64,000 nucleotides of DNA from Syntrophobacter sp. SbD2 (GCA_945889495.1 CAMDBU010000002.1:17984-81983), one strand, 5' to 3'. Shown: positions 47,806 through 57,209, counted from the stretch's first letter. The notes: a model not told the origin generated them from the letters alone. A program made the numbers and translations.

Positions 47806-49332
47806 CTAGCTCCGCAGCAGCGCCGTGAAAGCGCGCAGTTTATGGGCCCAACCGGAGTGGCAAAGTAAGTTCAGCAAATGGCGCACCTGCTGGGCTTTTT
47901 TCGCCGTCGCCGGGTACCAGGGGAATTCTTCTTTGAGGCCGAAGCGGTCGCTGACGATGGTTTTTTGCTGGCAATATTTGCGAATGCCCTCAGCGCCATG
48001 GCGGTAGCCCGCGCCGCTGTCCTTGCGCCCGCCCATGGGCGCTTCGGGAATGATGAAGTTGACCAAACTATCGTTGACGCATACCGCGCCGCTCTCGAGT
48101 TTATCGGCGATGTCTGCCGCGGCCTGTTTATCGCGCGAATAAATGCTCGCGCTCAAGCCGTAGCGCGAATCGTTGGCGAGTTTCAATGCTTCTTGGGCAT
48201 CCTTCACGCGCATGATCGGTATCAGCGGGCCGAAGGTCTCCTCAGTCATGACGCTCATGGCATGATCGATGTCGACCAGCACGGTGGGCTCGTAATAGTA
48301 ACCCGGCAGGTTGGGATTGCGCCTGCCGCCGGTAAGAATCTTTCCGCCTTTGGCGCGGGCTTCTTCGACCTGGGCCGCGACTTTATTGAGCTGCGCTTCG
48401 GAAGTCAGGCAACCGATGTCGATGGTATCGGCGCTTTTCCCCTGGCGGATCGCCTGGACGCGGTCGACCACTTTGTCGACGAAACTTTGATACACTGGCG
48501 CTTCGACGTAGACGCGCTCGATGGAGGTGCAGATCTGGCCACTGTTCATGAGCGCGCCCCAGACGCAGGCGCCGGCGGCGCGTTCTAAATCGGCGTCCTT
48601 GAGGACGATCATGGGATCTTTGCCGCCCAGTTCCAAGGACACTGGAATCAACCGGTCGGCGGCGCGGCGCACGACCCGCTTGCCGGTCTCGACGCTGCCG
48701 GTGAACGCGATCATGTCGGCGTGATCGATCAAAGCTTCACCCGTCGCGCCAGCGCCGACGACGACCTGGAAGAGATCCTTGGGCAAGCCCGCTTGCAGCG
48801 CCAACTCGGCGCCGAACAGCGCCGACAGCGGCGTCAGCTCGGAGGGCTTGACCACTACCGCGTTGCCGGCCATTAAGGCCGGCAGCGCTTCGCCCAAGGT
48901 CATCGTCAACGGAAAATTCCACGGACTGATGATGCCGATGACGCCGCGCGGCGCGTAGCTGGAAATAACTTTCTTGAATTTCACCAGCGGAAAGCTCGGC
49001 GAAATTTTCTCCACCTTGAGATAGCGCTCGGCATGTTTGGCCCAGGCGCCGATGGCGTTGCACAGATAAAAAAGTTCGTTGCCGTAAACTTCGGCGCGCG
49101 GCCGGCCGGTTTCGCTGGTCAAGATATCGGCGAGCCGGTCGCCCTGGTCGAGGAGCAAATCGCGCAGCCGGTAAAGCCGCCGGGCGCGTTCGGCGAAGCT
49201 GGTCGCTTGCCAGCCCGTCTGGGCCTGGCGCGCTCGCGCTACCGCCGCGGCAACTTCAGCCGGTGTGGCGACCGGAAGTTCTTGGACCAACTCCAGCGTG
49301 GCGGGATTGCGAACTTGGATGGTTTCGCTCAT
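47806..49332 (-). CDS. NAD(P)-dependent aldehyde dehydrogenase
   Basis: A 508-residue aldehyde dehydrogenase. It has ISPWNFPLTMTLGEALPALMAGNAVVVKPSELTP for cofactor binding, FTGSVETGKRVVRRA, the catalytic Glu in LELGGKDPMIVLKDADL and the catalytic Cys in MNSGQICTSIERVYVE. It is close to the broad-specificity (succinate-semialdehyde/benzaldehyde-type) group. The C-terminus extends about 20 residues beyond the usual end with a Leu-rich tail. It sits between the UbiD and SDR genes on one strand. Confidence 0.95.
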   Translation of the reverse strand: MSETIQVRNPATLELVQELPVATPAEVAAAVARARQAQTGWQATSFAERARRLYRLRDLLLDQGDRLADILTSETGRPRAEVYGNELFYLCNAIGAWAKHAERYLKVEKISPSFPLVKFKKVISSYAPRGVIGIISPWNFPLTMTLGEALPALMAGNAVVVKPSELTPLSALFGAELALQAGLPKDLFQVVVGAGATGEALIDHADMIAFTGSVETGKRVVRRAADRLIPVSLELGGKDPMIVLKDADLERAAGACVWGALMNSGQICTSIERVYVEAPVYQSFVDKVVDRVQAIRQGKSADTIDIGCLTSEAQLNKVAAQVEEARAKGGKILTGGRRNPNLPGYYYEPTVLVDIDHAMSVMTEETFGPLIPIMRVKDAQEALKLANDSRYGLSASIYSRDKQAAADIADKLESGAVCVNDSLVNFIIPEAPMGGRKDSGAGYRHGAEGIRKYCQQKTIVSDRFGLKEEFPWYPATAKKAQQVRHLLNLLCHSGWAHKLRAFTALLRS

Positions 49333-49391
49333 GGTTCGGCAAGCTATCAGAGCGCCGCGAAAAAATCTTTAGCGCGGCCAAATCTTTGCCG

Positions 49392-50165
49392 CTAGACCAT
49401 GGTCTGGCCGCCGCAGATGTTCATCGCCTGGCCGGTGATGCCGCGGGCGGCGTCCGAGGCGACATAGGCGACCAGCTCGGCGATCTCTTCGGCTTCTAAA
49501 AATCTCCTGATCGGCACGCCGGCCACCGCTTGGGCTTTGAAGGCTTCCGGCGTGATGCCGAGCGCTTTAGCGGTTTCATTAATCCCCTGGGTCGCCATCT
49601 CGGTGTCGACCCAGCCGGGGCAGATGGTGTTGACGGTGATGCCGCGGCCGACCACTTCGAGGGCCAAGGCGCGGGTGAAACCGATCATGCCATGTTTGGT
49701 TGTGCAGTAGGCGGTGTAGCCGGGCACGCCGAATTTGCCGAGCACCGATGAGATGTTGATCACTCGGCCGCCGGCTTGATCCGGCATATGGCGCAGCGCG
49801 GCTTTGGTGAGCAGATACATGCCGTTCAAATTAGTATCGATAATGTCGTACCACTTGGAGTCGTCGGCGTCGTCGATGTGGCTCAGGCCCGAGATGCCGG
49901 CGTTGTTGACGAGTATATGAATGTCGCCCCATTGGGCGACGATCTGCGCGACGCCACGCTCGACGTCGGCCTTGATTCGCTGATTCATCGGCACCGCGAG
50001 CACCTTCAAGCCGCTCTGTTCGAGTTCCGCCACGACTCGTTCGAGCTGCTCGCGGTTACGCGATGCGATGGCGACTTTGGCGCCATTTTTGGCCAACTTC
50101 TCCGCGATGGCCTTACCGATTCCGGTGCCGCCGCCAGTGATCAATGCGATCTTGTCATTTAGCAT
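49392..50165 (-). CDS. SDR family oxidoreductase (3-hydroxybutyrate dehydrogenase/FabG-like)
   Basis: A 257-residue short-chain dehydrogenase. It has the cofactor motif TGGGTGIGKAIA, NNAG (ILVNNAGIS), catalytic Ser in ISSVLGKFG and YxxxK in YTAYCTTKHG. The C-terminus GITGQAMNICGGQTMV is typical of the classical group. ATG 50165 is preferred over TTG 50174. It is the first gene of the SDR-ALDH-UbiD set reading leftward, with 59 bases to the ALDH. Confidence 0.93.
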   Translation of the reverse strand: MLNDKIALITGGGTGIGKAIAEKLAKNGAKVAIASRNREQLERVVAELEQSGLKVLAVPMNQRIKADVERGVAQIVAQWGDIHILVNNAGISGLSHIDDADDSKWYDIIDTNLNGMYLLTKAALRHMPDQAGGRVINISSVLGKFGVPGYTAYCTTKHGMIGFTRALALEVVGRGITVNTICPGWVDTEMATQGINETAKALGITPEAFKAQAVAGVPIRRFLEAEEIAELVAYVASDAARGITGQAMNICGGQTMV

Positions 50166-50327
50166 AGTTTCCAACCTGCCATCCTTGTAGTCAGTTAACT
50201 AGCCGGTGTTGCACGACAATTCAATCCAGAACTGGTTCCCTTGGAGCTTCGCTGGGAAGCCCCGGTGGTAGCTCCCGGCGCTGGTCTCGATATTGCTGAT
50301 CAAAACCGGTCAAGTCGGACAAATTTC

Positions 50328-50357
50328 TTTACAGCTTTCTCCTGGGCATATTAAAAT
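50328..50357 (+). promoter_or_regulatory. promoter for pilT-pilU
   Basis: TTTACA, 18 bases, TAAAAT, ending 25 bases before the pilT start. Both boxes match consensus at five of six positions. Confidence 0.5.
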
Positions 50358-50382
50358 TAGCCACGGTCCTAAAGGAGTCATC

Positions 50383-51453
50383 ATGGATATCATCGAATTG
50401 TTAAGCTTCGGCGTCGAGCAGGGGGCTTCCGATTGCCATTTGGCCGCCGGCGAGCCGCCGATGATCCGCATCGACGGCGATCTAAAAAAACTCGATTTCC
50501 CGGCGCTCACTCAGGAGCAGGTCCATGCCTTGATCTATGACATCATGGGCGATGGCCAGCGCAAAGTTTTCGAAGAGACCCATGAGTGCGATTTTTCCTT
50601 CGCCCTGGCGGAGAAGGCGCGCTTTCGTGTCAACGTGTTCATGCAGCGCAAGGGCGAAGCGGCGGTGTTTCGTACCATTCCGACCAAGATTCTCACCATG
50701 GAAGATTTGGGTTTGCCAGCGATCTTCAAGCAGATTTGCGAGAAGGAAAAGGGACTGATTCTGGTCACCGGCCCGACCGGTTCCGGTAAATCGACGACCC
50801 TGGCGGCGATGGTCGATTATCTCAATTCCACTTACGAAGGCCATATTCTCACCGTCGAAGATCCCATCGAGTTCGTCCATCCGTCGAAAAAATGTCTGGT
50901 CAACCAACGTGAGTTGGGGCCGCACACCCACTCGTTCTCCAACGCTCTGCGCGCGGCGCTGCGTGAGGACCCCGATATTATTCTGGTCGGCGAAATGCGC
51001 GATCTCGAAACCATACAGCTGGCGCTGACGGCGGCAGAGACTGGCCATATCGTCTTTGGCACCTTGCATACTTCGAGCGCGCCCAAGACCGTCGACCGCG
51101 TCATCGACGTATTTCCGCCCAACCAGCAGGCCCAGGTGCGGGCGATGTTCGCTGAGTCCATCGAAGCGGTGATTACCCAGACTTTGCTGAAAAAGAAAAG
51201 CGGTGGCCGGGTGGCGGCCCATGAAATCATGATCGGCACCCCCGCGGTGCGCAACTTGATTCGCGAGGGCAAGATTCACCAGCTGCCCGGCACCATGCAG
51301 GTGAGTCAGAAAGATGGCATGCAGACCATGGACATGGCGCTGCAAACTTTGGTCACCCGCGGCCTGGTGACCCGCGAGGAGGCGCAGTCGAAAAGCATGA
51401 ATCCGAATCTGTTCGGCGCCGCGCCGGCGGCCGTGGCCGGTGGTCGTTTATAA
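50383..51453 (+). CDS. pilT: type IV pilus retraction ATPase PilT
   Basis: A hexameric secretion-type ATPase that drives pilus retraction and twitching. ATG 50383 follows AAGGAG by six bases and gives 356 residues; the track start at 50293 is too early. Walker A is VTGPTGSGKSTTLAAM. The Asp box and Walker B region read ILTVEDPIEFVH and DPDIILVGEMRDLETIQLALTAAETGH, and the AIRNLIRE-like element AVRNLIREGK is present near the C-terminus. No pilus structural genes are nearby. Confidence 0.95.
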   Translation: MDIIELLSFGVEQGASDCHLAAGEPPMIRIDGDLKKLDFPALTQEQVHALIYDIMGDGQRKVFEETHECDFSFALAEKARFRVNVFMQRKGEAAVFRTIPTKILTMEDLGLPAIFKQICEKEKGLILVTGPTGSGKSTTLAAMVDYLNSTYEGHILTVEDPIEFVHPSKKCLVNQRELGPHTHSFSNALRAALREDPDIILVGEMRDLETIQLALTAAETGHIVFGTLHTSSAPKTVDRVIDVFPPNQQAQVRAMFAESIEAVITQTLLKKKSGGRVAAHEIMIGTPAVRNLIREGKIHQLPGTMQVSQKDGMQTMDMALQTLVTRGLVTREEAQSKSMNPNLFGAAPAAVAGGRL

Positions 51454-51486
51454 ACGATCGCTACTGACAAAGAGGGAGCGTCAAGC

Positions 51487-52638
51487 GTGGAATTCCAAGA
51501 AATGTTCAAAAAAATGGTCGAGATCGAAGCCTCCGATCTCTACCTCACTGTAGCGCGGCCGCCGATGTACCGGGTCGAAGGTAAAATTCAGGCCATCGGC
51601 GAAACCAACTTCACCCCGGACGATCTGCGTGCCCTGGCCGATTCTATGATGACGGAAAAGCAACGCCGGGAGTTCGCCCAGACGCTGGAGATGAATCTCG
51701 CCCAGTCGCTGCCCGGGGTGGCACGTTTCCGCGTCAACATCTTGGTCCAGCGCGGGTCGCCGGCGATGGTCATTCGGCGCATCAAGGCCGATATCGCCTC
51801 GCTTGACGAGCTCGATCTGCCGTCGATTCTAAAAGATATCACCATGACCAAGCACGGTCTGGTGTTGGTGGTGGGCGCCACCGGCACAGGCAAGTCGACT
51901 ACGCAGGCCGCGATGATCGACCATCGCAATGCCAATGAAGCGGGTCATATCATTACTATCGAAGATCCCATCGAGTTCGTTCATCGGCATAAGCAATCCA
52001 TCATCACCCAACGGGAGATTGGCAGCGATACCCATTCGTTCCAAGCGGCGCTGAAAAATACTTTGCGCCAGGCCCCCGACGTCATCCTGATTGGCGAAAT
52101 TCGCGATACTGAAACCATGGAAGCGGCCATCACGTTCGCCGAGACCGGCCATTTATGTTTGGCGACCTTGCATTCGAACAACGCCAACCAAGCGATCGAA
52201 CGCATCATGAACTTTTTCACGCCCGAGCGTTACGCGCAAATTTATCTGCAATTGTCGTTAAATCTGCGCGCGATTGTCTCCCAGCGGTTGATTCCTTCGG
52301 TGGACGGCAAGCGTGTGGCAGCCTTGGAAGTTCTTGTGGACACCCCTCGGATCAAGGATCTGATCAAACGGGGCGATGTCGATATTCTGAAAGAAGCCAT
52401 GGAGCAGGGCATCCAGGAAGGCAACCAAACCTTCGACCAAGCGCTGTTCGCGCTTTACCGCGACGGCAAAATCGTCTTGGAGCAGGCGCTGGTCAACGCC
52501 GACAGCGCCAACAACTTGCGCCTGAAGATCAAGCTGGCGGGCCTCAAGGTCGATGAAGAGCCGGTGGCCGCGGAAACCGAAGGGCGCAAAGCCGAACCCT
52601 TGCAGGCGGCCGGCGGATTTCGCCTGCGCCGCAGTTGA
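51487..52638 (+). CDS. pilU: PilT-like ATPase PilU
   Basis: A second retraction-type ATPase of 383 residues, 33 bases after pilT. The motifs are VVGATGTGKSTTQAAMIDHRN (Walker A), IITIEDPIEFVH and PDVILIGEIRDTETMEAAITFAETGH. The start MEFQEMFKKMVEIEASDLYLTVARPPMYRVEG matches PilU. The start codon is GTG with GGGAG upstream. It works as a PilT-dependent retraction motor in other bacteria. The C-terminus ends in a short basic tail. Confidence 0.92.
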   Translation: MEFQEMFKKMVEIEASDLYLTVARPPMYRVEGKIQAIGETNFTPDDLRALADSMMTEKQRREFAQTLEMNLAQSLPGVARFRVNILVQRGSPAMVIRRIKADIASLDELDLPSILKDITMTKHGLVLVVGATGTGKSTTQAAMIDHRNANEAGHIITIEDPIEFVHRHKQSIITQREIGSDTHSFQAALKNTLRQAPDVILIGEIRDTETMEAAITFAETGHLCLATLHSNNANQAIERIMNFFTPERYAQIYLQLSLNLRAIVSQRLIPSVDGKRVAALEVLVDTPRIKDLIKRGDVDILKEAMEQGIQEGNQTFDQALFALYRDGKIVLEQALVNADSANNLRLKIKLAGLKVDEEPVAAETEGRKAEPLQAAGGFRLRRS

Positions 52639-52754
52639 GCGTCATGGGCAATTTGTTTTGCTTCCTAGGTCTCGATCCTATCCAGCGCCGGCGCCGCCGC
52701 GGGTTGGGGGCGTTGACTGGTTTTGAATAATTGTCGGTGCTAGGGATAGACGAT

Positions 52755-53270
52755 ATGGCGGAACTCCAGAGTTACTCACAACAACTCCGACCGCTGGGCC
52801 AACGGTTGGAAGGGCTGGGCATCGAGCGCTATAGCATTCGGCTTGAAGCGGATGGTTACCGGGGCACCGGCACCAAACGTTACCAGCCACCGGCCGAGGA
52901 AAAGGTCGAAAAAAGTTTGTGGCAACGCATTCGCGAGGGCTCCGAGCCCGCGCCGCCGCCGCCAGCGTTTGAAAACGTCGATCTCCGTTTCACCATTGAG
53001 GAGCTAGAGCGCATCGATGCCAATGCCCAGCGCCAGCGGAGCGCCGAGGTCAGCGCTTCGGACGCCCATTCGCCGTCGCAAATCCTGCGCGCCGTCGGCG
53101 CCCTGGTGGAACAAAAGGGCGGACGTTTTTTGGCGGTGAGCAAGACCGATCTAGACTTGGTCATCGAGTACGAGTCGGCCGGCAAAGGTCCCACCGTCGA
53201 GAAATTCACCGTGTCGTCGCTGTATGATTTCTGGGTGAGAATGTACAAGCGGCGGGGCAAACGAGAGTAA
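52755..53270 (+). CDS. hypothetical protein downstream of pilU
   Basis: A 171-residue protein from ATG 52755 (the track starts at TTG 52731). No family is recognised. It is polar, with a Pro-rich hinge EPAPPPPAFEN near residue 75, a helix FTIEELERIDANAQRQR, and a C-terminal part resembling a small alpha/beta fold (GRFLAVSKTDLDLVIEYESAG, FTVSSLYDFWVRMYKRRGKR). No signal or membrane segment. It follows pilU by about 115 bases. Confidence 0.7.
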   Translation: MAELQSYSQQLRPLGQRLEGLGIERYSIRLEADGYRGTGTKRYQPPAEEKVEKSLWQRIREGSEPAPPPPAFENVDLRFTIEELERIDANAQRQRSAEVSASDAHSPSQILRAVGALVEQKGGRFLAVSKTDLDLVIEYESAGKGPTVEKFTVSSLYDFWVRMYKRRGKRE

Positions 53271-53325
53271 CCCCTGGCGGCGATTCTCGCCGCGCCGGAG
53301 CAATTCCTAAAAAACTTTTCCGTGC

Positions 53326-53359
53326 GCGCGGCAGGAGGACAAAAGTCTCCCTGCCGCGC
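53326..53359. terminator. long hairpin between convergent genes, probable terminator of sdhCAB
   Basis: GCGCGGCAGGAGGAC-AAAA-GTCTCCCTGCCGCGC, a near-perfect 15-base stem. On the minus strand it is followed about ten bases later by six T. Confidence 0.6.
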
Positions 53360-53366
53360 CCGCGAA

Positions 53367-54122
53367 TTATTTGTTCTTGCTGGAGAATAGTCCCATCAGC
53401 TTGGCGATGGGATCGTAGAAGCGGTCGACGACGCGCTCTTTGAGGGGAATGATGGCGTTGTCGGTGATGTGAATGTTTTCCGGACAGACCTCGGTGCAAC
53501 ATTTTGTAATGTTGCAATAACCCAGCCCAGCTTTTTGCTTGATCAGCTCCATGCGGTCGTTGGTGTCAAGCGGATGCATTTCCAGTGACGCCAGCCGGAC
53601 GAAAAAGCGCGGTCCGGAGAAGGCCGGCTTGTTGTCTTCGTGATCGCGGATCACGTGGCAAACGTTCTGGCACAGGAAACACTCGATACACTTGTGAAAT
53701 TCCTGCACCCGGTCGATGTCTTCCTGATACATCCGGCGCGTGCCGTCGGATTCCTTGGCCTTCGGTTTGAACGCCGGAATCTCTTTGGCCTTTTGATAGT
53801 TGTAGGACACGTCGGTGACCAGATCGCGGATGATCGGAAAGGTCCGCATGGGCGACACCGTGATGGTTTCGCCGGGCTCGAAGGTATTCATGCGGGTCAT
53901 GCACATCAGCCGCGGCTTGCCGTTCACCTCGGCGCTGCATGAGCCGCACTTGCCGGCCTTGCAGTTCCAACGCACCGCCAGATCGCCGGCCTGCTGGGCC
54001 TGGATCGCATGGATGACGTCGAGCACCACCTGCCCCTCGCCGACGGCAATGCGGTAGTCCTTGAACTCACCGCCATTGGCGTCACCGCGCCACACCCGCA
54101 TATGGACTTGTTGCTCAGCCAT
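53367..54122 (-). CDS. sdhB: succinate dehydrogenase/fumarate reductase iron-sulfur subunit
   Basis: A 251-residue electron-transfer subunit. The [2Fe-2S] site uses C54, C59, C62 and C74 (CKAGKCGSC...MC). The [4Fe-4S] and [3Fe-4S] sites are in CIECFLCQNVC and CNITKCCTEVCP. The start overlaps the sdhA stop by one base (TAATG). Sequence features such as MRVWRGD and the short length match the mycobacterial Sdh1-like group. Confidence 0.95.
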   Translation of the reverse strand: MAEQQVHMRVWRGDANGGEFKDYRIAVGEGQVVLDVIHAIQAQQAGDLAVRWNCKAGKCGSCSAEVNGKPRLMCMTRMNTFEPGETITVSPMRTFPIIRDLVTDVSYNYQKAKEIPAFKPKAKESDGTRRMYQEDIDRVQEFHKCIECFLCQNVCHVIRDHEDNKPAFSGPRFFVRLASLEMHPLDTNDRMELIKQKAGLGYCNITKCCTEVCPENIHITDNAIIPLKERVVDRFYDPIAKLMGLFSSKNK

Positions 54123-55924
54123 TACTTTTTCTCCTCGAGTAGTGCTTTGAGTTCGTCGGGCATTTCCGGCAGCGGCTCTTGGCTCTGGGTCATCTCGCCG
54201 TTGCTGATGCGCGTGATGATGTTGACCTTGGCGAATTTCGCGTCGGTGTTGGGGAAGTCGTCGCGGGTGTGACCGCCGCGGCTCTCTTTGCGGATGATCG
54301 CCGCCAGGGTGGCCGCTTCGGCGAAGGTGAGCAGCGAGTGCAGGTCAAGGGCCAAATGCCAACCAGGGTTGTAGTGGCGGTTGCCTTCGACCTTCAAATT
54401 ATGGGACCGCTGTTTCAGCTTCTGAATAATCTCCAGCGCCTGGTTCAATTCCGATTCGACGCGGATGATGCCGACCAAATCCTGCATGCATTCTTGCAGA
54501 TCGGAATGAATCGAGTAGGGATTCTCGTTGCCCTTGCTCTCGAAGGGCGCCAGCATGGTGTGGGCGAATTCTTCCACTTGGTCGTTGTTGACCGACAACG
54601 ATCCGCTCATGCTCTTGGCGTACTGCGCGGCGTAGAGTCCAGCGCGCCGGCCGAAGACCAGCAAGTCGGACAGTGAGTTGCCGCCCAAGCGATTGGCGCC
54701 ATGGAGACCGGCGGCGACTTCGCCGGCGGCGAATAGACCGGGCACCGTGGTCGCGGTGCTGTCGGCGTCGACGCGCACACCGCCCATGGAGTAGTGGCAA
54801 GTGGGGCCCACTTCCATGGCTTCCTTGGTGATGTCTACGTCGGCTAGTTCTTTAAATTGATGATACATGGACGGCAGCCGCTTGCGGATGTAATCCGCCG
54901 GACGGCGCGAGGCGATGTCCAGGAACACGCCGCCGTGGGGTGTGCCGCGGCCGGCTTTGACTTCCGAGTTGATCGCCCGGGCGACTTCGTCGCGCGGCAG
55001 TAAGTCGGGGGTGCGCCGGTTGTTGCGCTTGTCGTCGTACCAGCGCTCGGCTTCTTCGATCGTTTCCGCGGTCTCGGCTTTGAAGAAGTCGGGAATGTAG
55101 TTGAACATGAACCGTTCGTTCTTGGTGTTCTTAAGCGTGCCGCCGTCGCCGCGCACGCCCTCGGTGACCAGGATGCCGCGCACGCTGGGCGGCCAGACCA
55201 TGCCCGTCGGATGGAACTGCATGAACTCCATGTCCATCAGATCGGCGCCAGCATCGGCCGCCATGGTGACGCCGTCGCCGGTGTACTCCCAGGAGTTCGA
55301 CGTGACCTTCCAGGCTTTGCCGCCGCCGCCAGTGGCGAGCACCACGGCTTTGCACTTGAACATGATGAACTTGCCGCTCTCGCGCCAGTAGCCGAAGGCG
55401 CCGCTAACCTTGCCGCCGTCGGTGAGCAGCCGCTGGAGATTGCACTCCATGTAAACGTCGATGCCTTTGTGAACCGCATGCTGTTGGAGGGTGCGGATCA
55501 TTTCCAAGCCGGTACGGTCGCCGACATGGGCCAAGCGCGCGTAGCGATGACCGCCGAAGTCGCGCTGCAAGATCAATCCTTCTTTAGTTCGGTCGAACAG
55601 CGCGCCCCATTCTTCCAGCTCGAGCACCCGGTCGGGCGCTTCCTGGGCGTGGATCTGCGCCATGCGCCAGTTGTTGAGTAACTTGCCGCCGCGCATGGTA
55701 TCGCGAAAATGAACTTTCCAGTTGTCTTCGGGATAGACGTTGCCCATGGCCGCGGCGATGCCGCCCTCGGCCATGACCGTGTGGGCTTTGCCTAATAAAG
55801 ATTTACAGACCAGCGCGGTTTTGACGCCGTGAGCCGAGGCCTCGACCGCGGCGCGCAAGCCGGCGCCGCCGGCGCCGATGACGACGACGTCGTACTCATG
55901 AGTTTCGTACTTTTCTTGAGCCAT
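54122..55924 (-). CDS. sdhA: succinate dehydrogenase/fumarate reductase flavoprotein subunit
   Basis: The 600-residue catalytic subunit with covalent FAD. ATG 55924 overlaps the anchor-gene stop (TAATG); the track start at 56056 lies inside that gene. Motifs are YDVVVIGAGGAGLRAA (FAD), HTVMAEGGIAAAMGN with the FAD-linking His nearby, FMQFHPTGM, and the active-site Arg region in the 'GPTCHYSMGGV' and 'NRLGGNSLSDLLVFGRRAG' segments. It oxidises succinate to fumarate, or the reverse, at the membrane. Confidence 0.96.
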   Translation of the reverse strand: MAQEKYETHEYDVVVIGAGGAGLRAAVEASAHGVKTALVCKSLLGKAHTVMAEGGIAAAMGNVYPEDNWKVHFRDTMRGGKLLNNWRMAQIHAQEAPDRVLELEEWGALFDRTKEGLILQRDFGGHRYARLAHVGDRTGLEMIRTLQQHAVHKGIDVYMECNLQRLLTDGGKVSGAFGYWRESGKFIMFKCKAVVLATGGGGKAWKVTSNSWEYTGDGVTMAADAGADLMDMEFMQFHPTGMVWPPSVRGILVTEGVRGDGGTLKNTKNERFMFNYIPDFFKAETAETIEEAERWYDDKRNNRRTPDLLPRDEVARAINSEVKAGRGTPHGGVFLDIASRRPADYIRKRLPSMYHQFKELADVDITKEAMEVGPTCHYSMGGVRVDADSTATTVPGLFAAGEVAAGLHGANRLGGNSLSDLLVFGRRAGLYAAQYAKSMSGSLSVNNDQVEEFAHTMLAPFESKGNENPYSIHSDLQECMQDLVGIIRVESELNQALEIIQKLKQRSHNLKVEGNRHYNPGWHLALDLHSLLTFAEAATLAAIIRKESRGGHTRDDFPNTDAKFAKVNIITRISNGEMTQSQEPLPEMPDELKALLEEKK

Positions 55925-56688
55925 TAGAAAAACCTCAGATCGGAAATCACGCCCATCGCCAGCAGCCGCACATAAACATCGGTCAAGCCGACCCAGACCA
56001 AGCTGACCCAGGCGTATTGCATATGTTTTTCGTTGAGGCCGCTGATAAACGACCAAGCTTTGAATTTACTCGGCGTGCGGTGAAACGAGTTTAAATAGCC
56101 GCCGCAAACATGGCGGCAGGAGTTGCAAGAAAAGCTGAACAGCGACAGGAGCGCGGCGTTGACGCATAACACGATGGTGCCGACGCCCATGCCGAAGCCG
56201 TCGGGGAAGCGGAAAGCCAGGAGCGCGTCCCACCAGAGAAAGGCCAGGATCACCAGCGACAGATAGAAAAAGTAGCGGTGAATGTTTTGCAAGATGAAGG
56301 GGAAGCGGGTCTCGCCGCTGTAGCTCTTGGCCGCGTCGCGCACGGCGCAGGCCGGCGGCGATTGAAAGAACGAGCGGTAGTAGGCTTTACGATAATAATA
56401 ACAAGTGGCGCGGAAGCCGCCGGGCACCCAGAGGATCAAGAAGGCCGGCGACAGATTCCACCAGCTGCCAATCAGCGGCAAGGTGACATGGGCGCAGTTG
56501 GCCGAGATGCAGGGCGAATAAAAGGGCGAAAGATAGGGCGCCGCGTAGTAGTTGGCGTTTTGCAGGGCGGCCCAGGTGGCGTAGATGCCGAAGCCGCCTA
56601 ATACCGCCACGACCATCAACGGCTCCATCCACCAGTTATCTTTGCGCAGCGTGCGATACTGATCGAGAGTGAGACTTTTGTCAGCCAC
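55924..56688 (-). CDS. sdhC: succinate dehydrogenase membrane anchor, Sdh1/mycobacterial type
   Basis: A 254-residue membrane protein with about five helices. CYYYRKAYYRSFFQSPPACAV, YSGETRFPFILQNIHRYFFY and the Cys-rich SCNSCRHVCGG are shared with the anchor of Mycobacterium Sdh1 (Rv0249c-like), not with the usual SdhC/SdhD pair. A single anchor therefore replaces two. It heads the sdhCAB operon, each junction overlapping by one base. The clustered Cys and His residues suggest heme or metal ligation. Confidence 0.88.
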   Translation of the reverse strand: MADKSLTLDQYRTLRKDNWWMEPLMVVAVLGGFGIYATWAALQNANYYAAPYLSPFYSPCISANCAHVTLPLIGSWWNLSPAFLILWVPGGFRATCYYYRKAYYRSFFQSPPACAVRDAAKSYSGETRFPFILQNIHRYFFYLSLVILAFLWWDALLAFRFPDGFGMGVGTIVLCVNAALLSLFSFSCNSCRHVCGGYLNSFHRTPSKFKAWSFISGLNEKHMQYAWVSLVWVGLTDVYVRLLAMGVISDLRFF

Positions 56689-56732
56689 GATATCGTTCCT
56701 TTTGCTTTGTGAAGTTGATTAACTTTGACTCA

Positions 56733-56759
56733 CTAATATGGATTTCGGCTCGGTGTCAA
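56733..56759 (-). promoter_or_regulatory. possible promoter for sdhCAB
   Basis: On the minus strand TTGACA is followed after 15 bases by TATTAG, about 45 bases before the anchor start. The spacing is short. Confidence 0.4.
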
Positions 56760-56900
56760 GCAAACCGACAACTTCGCGGACAAATTCCACCGAGTTCACG
56801 CGCCGGCGCGGCGGTTTCGCTCCCGGCGATCGATGCTGTCGCTGTATGTCTGCTGCGATCGGAAGTGGGCGCGCGGCGTGGTTGCGCGCGCGTCGCTGGA

Positions 56901-57209
56901 TTACTTCGCCTGATCGGCGGCTTCGAGGCTCAAATACTTGTCGACGATTTGCGGCACGTCCTGCATGGTCACTTTCATGTACCATAGACCTTCGGGCCAG
57001 ATCATCATGTTGGGACCGAAGGCGCAGACATCCAAGCAGCCGCTGCGCACGACGCGAACCTTGCCTTTGAGATTGCGTTCTTTGGTTACCATGCGGAGCG
57101 CTTCGACGATCTCCTCCGAGCCATCGTAGCCGCAGGATTTGCTTTCGCCCTTACGGTCATTGATGCAGACGTGCAGTTGGCGCACATAGGGCTGCTGTCT
57201 TTCGATCAT
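56901..57209 (-). CDS. thioredoxin-like [2Fe-2S] ferredoxin
   Basis: A 102-residue protein from ATG 57209 (AAGGAG five bases upstream; the track start at 57311 is too long). VRQLHVCINDR, GKVRVVRSGCLDVCAFGPNMMIWPEGLWY and the Cys spacing match the thioredoxin-like [2Fe-2S] family related to the NuoE C-terminal domain and to (2Fe-2S) ferredoxins of the Azotobacter/Aquifex type. Residue Cys26 (SCGYDG) completes the four-Cys set. It is probably an electron carrier; it lies upstream of sdhCAB on the same strand but 212 bases away. Confidence 0.88.
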   Translation of the reverse strand: MIERQQPYVRQLHVCINDRKGESKSCGYDGSEEIVEALRMVTKERNLKGKVRVVRSGCLDVCAFGPNMMIWPEGLWYMKVTMQDVPQIVDKYLSLEAADQAK

